From JAWPMV01 sp038527215 (lineage in GTDB: Bacteria; Bacteroidota; Bacteroidia; J057): a DNA stretch of 8,392 nt. The stretch lies in NCBI GenBank assembly GCA_038527215.1, contig JBCBGC010000202.1, positions 1 through 8,392 on the forward strand, given 5' to 3'. Positions 1-4,676 of this stretch are shown here, piece after piece; positions within the stretch are counted from its first letter, which is position 1, and each line of letters begins with the position of its first letter. The position numbers and the translations under genes were made by a program. The notes under the pieces were generated by a model. It was not told the origin of the DNA and did no database searches. It saw only the letters and a program-made list of their open reading frames with translations.

Positions 1-209
1 ATTATTCCTTTTGGCGAATCCAGCGTAGAAAACGGGCCTGAGTGAACGATTTAAACAGCATTTTGGGGTATTGATTCGGGGCAATTAACCGTTTAAACCA
101 GCAGAATGACCGTTCGCGTTTTTTTGGCCTGCCCTATCTTTTTCCGGCAAAGTCTTTGCTAATTAAACCATGTACACGATAAGGGTTACAAAATAGACAC
201 AGAATAGAG
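1..209. other. Left-edge region with no confident gene
   Basis: I find no supportable gene here. On the plus strand every frame closes quickly; the frame starting at base 1 stops at 43-45 and could be the last few codons of a gene lying to the left, but nothing identifies it. On the minus strand a frame is open from 133 to its stop at 2-4 and encodes 43 mostly basic and aromatic residues. Its only ATG is at 61 and an in-frame TAG lies at 134-136, so it is at best a decayed gene end. Two imperfect copies of a TTTAAAC-containing 16-17-mer lie at 45-60 and 87-103. The stretch ends in the leader of the small reading frame that starts at 210. Confidence 0.4.
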
Positions 210-389
210 ATGTATTGTATTAGAAAGGTAAGAGAGGATTGGTCTATTAGGAACAGTTACACGGGGATCGTGCGGAAGTTGAAGCAGGATGAAGTGGCAG
301 AGTTGTTAACCGAGTTTCCCCACCTGAGAAACAGTCAGCAGGTAACGTTCTTTCGGAATCGAGTAAAATCGATTGCTGATTTACCTTAA
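210..389 (+). CDS. Possible small protein, 59 residues, unknown function
   Basis: An ATG at 210 opens a 59-codon frame ending in TAA at 387-389; the same frame is closed upstream by TAA at 180-182, so the protein cannot be longer. It begins MYCIRKVRED, is charged and mostly polar with no signal peptide or membrane segment, and looks helical (a KLKQDEVAELL stretch around residues 23-33, then RNRVKSIADL near the end). That could suit a small cytosolic or nucleic-acid-binding protein, but I do not recognise a family. There is no Shine-Dalgarno motif, only A-rich sequence, as usual in this group. The best support is context: a strong plus-strand terminator lies about 80 bp downstream with no other plus-strand gene before it. 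A weak GCCGG/CCGGC hairpin (405-420) sits in between. The transcript could instead be a non-coding RNA, or the terminator could serve a gene left of the window. Confidence 0.4.
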   Translation: MYCIRKVREDWSIRNSYTGIVRKLKQDEVAELLTEFPHLRNSQQVTFFRNRVKSIADLP

Positions 390-467
390 TCGCAAACCAC
401 CCAAGCCGGTAATGGCCGGCATATATACATCATAATAAGTTTTTTCATGGTGTTTGTTTGGGTTTGG

Positions 468-503
468 ACCGCTCCCATATTTATTATGGGGCGGTTTTTT
501 TTT
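468..503 (+). terminator. Rho-independent terminator
   Basis: The left arm ACCGC-T-CCCATA (468-479, with one bulged T at 473) pairs with TATGGGGCGGT (485-495) around a five-base loop, giving 11 base pairs. A run of nine T residues (495-503) follows directly. The T-run lies only on the plus-strand side, so it ends rightward transcription, presumably that of the 210-389 reading frame or of something further left. Confidence 0.85.
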
Positions 504-537
504 GTAAAGGGTTGCCACCCAACGCAGCAACCTTTAC
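504..537. repeat. 11-bp inverted repeat abutting the terminator
   Basis: GTAAAGG (504-510), one bulged G (511) and TTGC (512-515) pair perfectly with GCAA (527-530) and CCTTTAC (531-537) across an 11-base loop. It begins at the base after the terminator T-run and ends 21 bp from the stop codon of the convergent minus-strand lipoprotein gene. Neither side reads as a classical terminator by itself: read on the minus strand the hairpin is followed by A residues, not T. It may protect the 3' end of the lipoprotein transcript or help separate the two converging transcripts. Confidence 0.55.
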
Positions 538-558
538 ATACTCACAGTATTCAATTCT

Positions 559-978
559 TTATGGCAAGACCAGCCTCCGAAGTTTTCGGGAGTTGCCTCC
601 TCCCAGGGAGACATAGGTTGGTCCCGCATCCCATCCACTTGCTGACAAGCAGAGCGGCGTATCATGGCTGTTGATATGTATTTTTCGTCGAAAATATTCT
701 TTCCCTTTTTGGTTAAAGACCCTCAGTAGACGATCCTGCTCATGGTGGCTTTCCACCCAGATTTTTATCTCGCCCGTTTCTTCAAAAAAGTCCACTTCGA
801 TGTCATAGGCCGGAGGAGGAAGCTGGGCACTCACTGTCTGGTTCTCTTCTGATCCACAGCCAAAATAGCAGAGGGCGCAGATGAACAATCCTCCCAATCC
901 TGCTATTCGCCAACCCACTCGTATATGTTCTTTGGAGGCTACAGAAAACCTGGGGTTCGTTTGTCTAGCCGATTTCAT
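559..978 (-). CDS. Small lipoprotein with a T9SS-sorting-domain-like C-terminus
   Basis: The 139-residue product has a long basic N-region (residues 1-24), a hydrophobic stretch (25-40) and a cysteine at 41 followed by GSEEN. The preceding YFG is a loose lipobox, so export as a lipid-anchored protein is likely. Residues about 57-139 are predicted beta-rich and follow the spacing of type IX secretion C-terminal domains in Bacteroidota: a strand-rich GEIKIWVE start, LLRVFNQKGKEY (compare 'i.vyn..Gk.v'), then SGWDAGPTYVSLGGG and a final RKLRRLVLP. Unlike a true cargo protein there is no enzymatic domain before it, and two cysteines (41 and 110) are present. A DUF3244-like small secreted protein is an alternative. 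The gene lies 109 bp downstream of the amidohydrolase on the same strand and may be co-transcribed with it. No Shine-Dalgarno motif supports the start; Met1 is the only Met before the hydrophobic segment. Its role is unknown. Confidence 0.7.
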   Translation of the reverse strand: MKSARQTNPRFSVASKEHIRVGWRIAGLGGLFICALCYFGCGSEENQTVSAQLPPPAYDIEVDFFEETGEIKIWVESHHEQDRLLRVFNQKGKEYFRRKIHINSHDTPLCLSASGWDAGPTYVSLGGGNSRKLRRLVLP

Positions 979-1087
979 GGCAGGAAGGTATGGGGGGAAT
1001 AATGGCTTTCCTATCCAATTTTTAGACTAGAATTACATACTTTTCAATAATCTAAAAAAACCAACTATAAAACAAAATTGCCTTCCG

Positions 1088-2467
1088 TTATTTTCGGTAT
1101 TTCGTGCGGATTTTCTCCAGCCCGGCAAAGATTTCCTCTCGTTCTAACCATGCACCTCTCACACATACCCTCACGGGATTCTTTAGCGTAGTCAAGTCTT
1201 CTAAAGGATTGGTTTCCAGCCAAATCAGATCAGCCGCTCCTCCTTCAACTATTTGTCCAAATTTTCCCGCTTGTCCCAAAAATCGGGCGGGAGCCACTGT
1301 GCCAGCGTAAAGAATCTCGTATGGACTAAAGCCAGCCTTAAGCATGGCCTGCATTTCGTGATGGATGGAAAAACCGGGCACATTATAAATCTGGGGAGCA
1401 TCTGAGCCCAGTAAAATGGGCACCTTTGCCGTTTTGAGCTTGCGGAGAATTTCATCTCTCAAGGCTAAATACCTTAAGCCTCTTTCCGCCTCATAGGACC
1501 GACTGGCCTGAAATCCATATACGGTTTGCTTCCACTGTTGAAGGGTGGGCCTGGATACGAAATCCATCTCCCGCATGGCATGCAGGGAATCAGCCCAACT
1601 AGGATGGGCCAGACTTACCATCAGGCTGTGGGTAGGAACCACGGCAACCCTGTGGGCTTTGGTAAGAGAAACCAAGGCATCCAGTTTATGCTCGTCTACC
1701 TCATCTGTGAAATTAAAACCAAAAAAACCACCTGAACCCGGGATCAACCCCTTTTCAGCGGGGACCAGCCCTTCTACATAGCCGTCAATATGGTCAATGG
1801 AAGCATAGCCACTTTCAATGGCATGTCGTACGCCAACATCTACAGAAACATGGCCAGCAAAGGGAATTTCAACTTGATTCGCTACCCGAACCAGGCTGTC
1901 AAAAACCGCTCTTTTCAAGCCCGGATGTAACTTAAGAAAATCGTAGCCAGCCTCTTTTTGCTCTCTGACCATCCGGGTAGCGATGGCTGCAGAAGGTGCG
2001 CTGTTTCCATTGATAGAGGGACCGGAAGTGAAAATACGCGGCGCGTATCCCGCTTCTTGCGCTGCCCGTTCCCGGTAAGTCAAATGCCGGGGATGCCCCA
2101 ACATGCCCCGGATGGTGGTAATTCCGTTGGCCATCCATAGAAAGAAAGCCTCCTCGGCTTTCCCGTCGTCTGCTCCCTGAGGCAGGGGAATATGCGCATG
2201 CATTTCCGTCAAGCCTGGCATCAGGTATTGCCCTTTACCATCTATCTTTTTTCCAGAAAGCGGGTAATCAAGTTTTTTGCCAATCTTAAATATTTTGCCT
2301 TCCCGCAACCATACCTGCATATCCCTCAATACCTCCGGACTATCCATCGGCAGGAGATGAATATGCTCGATCAAGAGATTCCTTTCATAGGCGTGGTTAG
2401 TTCCCTGGCCTATGCTGGAATAGCAAGCCAGGCTAAAAATCATCATGAGGATAAGGAAGCGATTCAT
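1088..2467 (-). CDS. Exported metal-dependent amidohydrolase (imidazolonepropionase/prolidase-like)
   Basis: This is a 459-residue amidohydrolase-superfamily enzyme that should hydrolyse a C-N bond using a binuclear metal centre. The family signature is complete: MPGLTEMHAH places H90 and H92 after the first strand; K179 (YDFLKLHPG) is the expected carboxylated bridging lysine; H206 (AGHVSVD) and H226 (SIDHIDGY) are further ligands; D356 (LLGSDAP) is the catalytic aspartate. The C-terminal GQIVEGGAADLIWLETNP stretch is the usual return to the small beta domain. I chose the ATG at 2467 because it gives a clean signal peptide (MNRFLILMMIFSLACYSSIGQ), whereas the in-frame ATG at 2593 would bury this behind 42 atypical residues. 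Export is therefore likely, by signal peptidase I near residue 21; a lipoprotein with C15 (SLAC) is less likely. It is transcribed divergently from the AraC-led operon across a 227-bp region and may share its control. The substrate (dipeptide, cyclic amide or other) cannot be read from the sequence. Confidence 0.88.
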   Translation of the reverse strand: MNRFLILMMIFSLACYSSIGQGTNHAYERNLLIEHIHLLPMDSPEVLRDMQVWLREGKIFKIGKKLDYPLSGKKIDGKGQYLMPGLTEMHAHIPLPQGADDGKAEEAFFLWMANGITTIRGMLGHPRHLTYRERAAQEAGYAPRIFTSGPSINGNSAPSAAIATRMVREQKEAGYDFLKLHPGLKRAVFDSLVRVANQVEIPFAGHVSVDVGVRHAIESGYASIDHIDGYVEGLVPAEKGLIPGSGGFFGFNFTDEVDEHKLDALVSLTKAHRVAVVPTHSLMVSLAHPSWADSLHAMREMDFVSRPTLQQWKQTVYGFQASRSYEAERGLRYLALRDEILRKLKTAKVPILLGSDAPQIYNVPGFSIHHEMQAMLKAGFSPYEILYAGTVAPARFLGQAGKFGQIVEGGAADLIWLETNPLEDLTTLKNPVRVCVRGAWLEREEIFAGLEKIRTKYRK

Positions 2468-2607
2468 AGGTAGTGATTTTTCGATCCAAGATTCTGAATA
2501 AATGAAAGCGAATAATCCGATGTTAAGAGCGCCTTTTCGGCTATTGGCGGTAAATCCAGGATCAATGCCTTCATTTAATCTACGGACATTCACTTTCCGC
2601 CCTTGAT

Positions 2608-2654
2608 TTGACCGAAACAGACAAGTAACTTGATAGAAATAGACAAGCGGTCAA
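2608..2654. promoter_or_regulatory. Operator-like element: two direct 12-mers within a 7-bp inverted repeat
   Basis: GAAACAGACAAG (2614-2625) and GAAATAGACAAG (2636-2647) agree at 11 of 12 positions and start 22 bp apart, close to two helical turns. They are framed by TTGACCG (2608-2614) and its exact reverse complement CGGTCAA (2648-2654). The element ends 40 bp before the AraC-type gene and lies 140 bp from the divergent amidohydrolase start. Direct half-sites about 21 bp apart are the usual binding arrangement for AraC-family dimers, so I infer this is the site for the protein encoded next to it. I could not identify a clear Bacteroidota-type promoter (TTTG and TAnnTTTG boxes) around it. 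Confidence 0.6.
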
Positions 2655-2694
2655 TCTGCTTACGGCCTATCTTGCAATCATACCCTTTTGCCCT

Positions 2695-3570
2695 ATGTCT
2701 GAACAAAATCTGGTTCGTACGATTGCCTCTGCCGGTTTAGATATCATGGCCATCATTGATTGGGTAAAGCAGGACCCGCATACCGTCTTTCATCCCAGTA
2801 ATTTACTCCTATATGTAGTCAAAGGTACCCTTCACGTGAGTCAGGGAAATCACACCCATGTTATTCCTCCCGGAGGTTTTCTGCTGGCCAGAAAGTACAC
2901 AGAATGCCTGTACCAAAAAACCTGGACAGCGGAGGAGGGACATTCGGTTTTGTACGGATTCTTACTGTATGATGAATATATCAGAGCCAGGGCAGGAGAC
3001 ATTCCGGAGACTCTCCCTCCTAAAGAGGTTTTACGTCAGGATTTTTTCGTCCTGCCCTCCAATGAAGTACTCAAAGGATTATTTGGTAGTGTGGTTTCTT
3101 ATCTGGAAAAACAACAGGACCTGGATCCCGATTTGGTAAGTTTGAAAACCCACGAGGCCCTTATGGGGGTATTCAAAGCCTCGCCTTTTTACCGGGATTT
3201 GTTGATTTATTTCGCCCGGCCCGAAAGAGCGGAGTTAACCAGGTTTATGGAGCACAGCTATTTATATCGGGTTTCTATAGAGGACCTGGCGAAAATGTCG
3301 GGGAGATCCGTCTCCACTTTCAATCGTGAGTTCAAGACCATTTTTGGGGAATCTCCTCATAAGTGGATCATGAAAAAGCGGTTGGAAAAAGCGATGCAAC
3401 TGCTGCAGCATACCCCACGAAAAGCCTCAGAGATCTATTTGGAGGTGGGCTTTACGGATCTGTCTCACTTTAGCCGGAGTTTCAAAAAACACTATGACAT
3501 CAACCCCAGCCAGGTCAGGAAAACGGACCCGGTTTCGCCCTCCCCCACAAGCCCTTCATGGCATGATTAA
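2695..3570 (+). CDS. AraC-family transcriptional regulator
   Basis: The 291-residue protein has the standard AraC layout. Residues about 30-130 resemble the cupin-like sensing domain (a VVKGTLHVSQGNHTHVIPPGGF stretch with the beta-strand and turn pattern of ligand-binding AraC N-domains). Residues about 185-277 form the DNA-binding domain with two helix-turn-helix units: SIEDLAKMSGRSVSTFNREF (194-213) and ASEIYLEVGFTDLSHFSRSF (244-263). The linker SPHKWIMKKRLEKAMQLL and the closing INPSQVR match the family. A short Ser/Pro-rich tail follows. It is probably cytoplasmic and switches on a catabolic operon when its ligand is bound. The gene heads a tight plus-strand cluster, with the cytochrome c gene starting 14 bp after its stop, and sits 40 bp downstream of the paired direct repeats, so autoregulation of the whole operon is likely. 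The ligand is unknown; it may be the hydroxylase substrate. No Shine-Dalgarno motif is seen at the start. Confidence 0.93.
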   Translation: MSEQNLVRTIASAGLDIMAIIDWVKQDPHTVFHPSNLLLYVVKGTLHVSQGNHTHVIPPGGFLLARKYTECLYQKTWTAEEGHSVLYGFLLYDEYIRARAGDIPETLPPKEVLRQDFFVLPSNEVLKGLFGSVVSYLEKQQDLDPDLVSLKTHEALMGVFKASPFYRDLLIYFARPERAELTRFMEHSYLYRVSIEDLAKMSGRSVSTFNREFKTIFGESPHKWIMKKRLEKAMQLLQHTPRKASEIYLEVGFTDLSHFSRSFKKHYDINPSQVRKTDPVSPSPTSPSWHD

Positions 3571-3584
3571 TTAGCCCAAATTAT

Positions 3585-4175
3585 ATGTATAAAAATCTCC
3601 TTCTCTTCGGTTTTATGCTGTTAGCAGGCCTCAGCCTGGTAACTGCCGTAGATCCTCCCGAGCCTAAACCAGATGCGGTCCCTCCTTCCCTGGAAACGCC
3701 CTTTGACCAGGTGATGTCCGTGGTTATGCATCAACGTTGTATGAATTGTCATCCGCAAGATGATTATCCCCGTCAGGGGGCGGATAGCCATTTGCATCGG
3801 TTTGGCATAGAACGGGGGGCGGATGGGCACGGCCTGCCAGCTCTGCAATGTGCCACTTGCCACCAAACGGAAAATAATGACTTTTCTGGGGTGCCAGGCG
3901 CCCCGCATTGGCACCTTGCTCCCCTAAGTATGGGATGGCAGGGCATGAGTAGAACGGAAGTGGCAACGGCCATGCTGGACCGCAGCAAAAATGGGAATCG
4001 AAGCCACGAACAAATTCTGGAACACCTGACCAAAGATAAACTGGTTCTCTGGGTATTTGAACCAGGAGTTAACCACGAAGGAGTAGCTCGTGAAAAACCC
4101 CCTATCTCCCAGGAAGCCTGGGTAGAAGCCGTTACGCAGTGGATTGAAAACGGCGCCGTCATTCCTGAAGAATAA
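3585..4175 (+). CDS. Secreted c-type cytochrome with two CXXCH motifs, partner of the molybdenum hydroxylase
   Basis: The 196-residue product has a Sec signal peptide (MYKNLLLFGF through about VTA, residue 21) and then a Pro-rich linker. Two haem-attachment motifs follow: CMNCH (52-56) and CATCH (89-93), so a dihaem periplasmic cytochrome is expected. Many His and Met residues (for example M44, M48, H69, H71, M116, M121) could provide the distal ligands; I cannot say which do. Haem is attached after export, so it acts on the outer side of the inner membrane. Proteins of this size and layout are commonly encoded beside IorAB-type molybdenum hydroxylases in Bacteroidota and are sometimes labelled as an isoquinoline 1-oxidoreductase subunit. 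It lies between the regulator (14 bp) and the [2Fe-2S] subunit (18 bp), in the same operon. Its inferred task is to accept electrons from the small subunit and pass them to the respiratory chain. The C-terminal half (residues 120-196) has no motif I recognise. Confidence 0.88.
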   Translation: MYKNLLLFGFMLLAGLSLVTAVDPPEPKPDAVPPSLETPFDQVMSVVMHQRCMNCHPQDDYPRQGADSHLHRFGIERGADGHGLPALQCATCHQTENNDFSGVPGAPHWHLAPLSMGWQGMSRTEVATAMLDRSKNGNRSHEQILEHLTKDKLVLWVFEPGVNHEGVAREKPPISQEAWVEAVTQWIENGAVIPEE

Positions 4176-4193
4176 GCCCTAACCTCATAAAAA

Positions 4194-4667
4194 ATGAATA
4201 TTTCTTTCGTCTTAAACGGAACCGAACAGCGGGTGGATGTAGATGGAAACACCCCCTTGTTGTGGGTTATCCGGGATATGCTGAATATGAAAGGCACCAA
4301 ATTTGGCTGCGGAAAAGCCGCATGCGGAGCCTGCACCTTGCACGTGGACGGGCAAGCTGTCCGGTCCTGTTCTTACGCGGTGAAATTTGCTCAAAGTAAA
4401 TCCGTTACCACCATTGAAGGCCTTTCGCAAGGCGATCAACTCCATCCAGTCCAACAAGCCTGGATGGAAGAAATTGTCCCGCAATGCGGCTACTGCCAAC
4501 CGGGCTTTATGATGGCTACCGCTGCCTTGCTGGAAAGGATTCCTCATCCCACAGATGAAGATATCGATAAAAATATCGTCAATATCTGTCGGTGTGCTAC
4601 CTATTACCGTATGCGCAAAGCCATCCATCGGGCCGCAGAAATCAAACAAGCTCAGTCCAACGCCTAA
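4194..4667 (+). CDS. [2Fe-2S]-binding small subunit of a molybdenum hydroxylase (IorA-like)
   Basis: This 157-residue protein matches the small subunit of xanthine oxidase-family enzymes over its full usual length. The N-terminal plant-type ferredoxin fold (about 1-75) carries C39, C44, C47 and C59 in the pattern CGKAACGACTLHVDG...SC. The C-terminal four-helix domain carries the second cluster with C98 and C101 (QCGYCQPG) and C132 and C134 (CRC). Q97 is the conserved residue that lies near the molybdopterin cofactor. The usual CRCGTY reads CRCATY here (A135), a mild change. It transfers electrons from the molybdenum centre of the adjacent large subunit to the cytochrome. It has no signal peptide of its own; like other IorA-type subunits it is probably carried across the membrane with the Tat-targeted large subunit. 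It starts 18 bp after the cytochrome gene, with an A-run just before the ATG, and ends 9 bp before the large-subunit gene. Confidence 0.95.
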   Translation: MNISFVLNGTEQRVDVDGNTPLLWVIRDMLNMKGTKFGCGKAACGACTLHVDGQAVRSCSYAVKFAQSKSVTTIEGLSQGDQLHPVQQAWMEEIVPQCGYCQPGFMMATAALLERIPHPTDEDIDKNIVNICRCATYYRMRKAIHRAAEIKQAQSNA

Positions 4668-4676
4668 CCAAATAGT

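Noticed and set aside
45..103. Imperfect direct repeat around TTTAAAC (45-60 and 87-103)
   Set aside because: Only about 14 of 17 positions agree, with gaps, in A/T-rich sequence; this is not enough to call a site or a mobile-element end.
2..133. Minus-strand open frame of 43 residues at the left edge as a gene fragment
   Set aside because: The composition looks somewhat protein-like, but there is no start before 61, an in-frame TAG lies just upstream, and the residues match no family that I can name.
405..420. GCCGG/CCGGC hairpin downstream of the small reading frame
   Set aside because: The stem is only five base pairs and no T-run follows directly; the stronger terminator at 468-503 explains the end of the unit.
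447..674. 75-codon plus-strand open frame
   Set aside because: It reads straight through the terminator stem and T-run and overlaps the lipoprotein gene on the other strand.
2468..2593. 42-codon N-terminal extension of the amidohydrolase to the ATG at 2593
   Set aside because: It would place a polar segment in front of an ideal signal peptide; starting at 2467 gives a normal exported enzyme, and the extension is more likely leader sequence.
3773..4336. 187-codon minus-strand open frame spanning the cytochrome and [2Fe-2S] genes
   Set aside because: It overlaps two well-supported genes on the opposite strand and its translation shows no family features.
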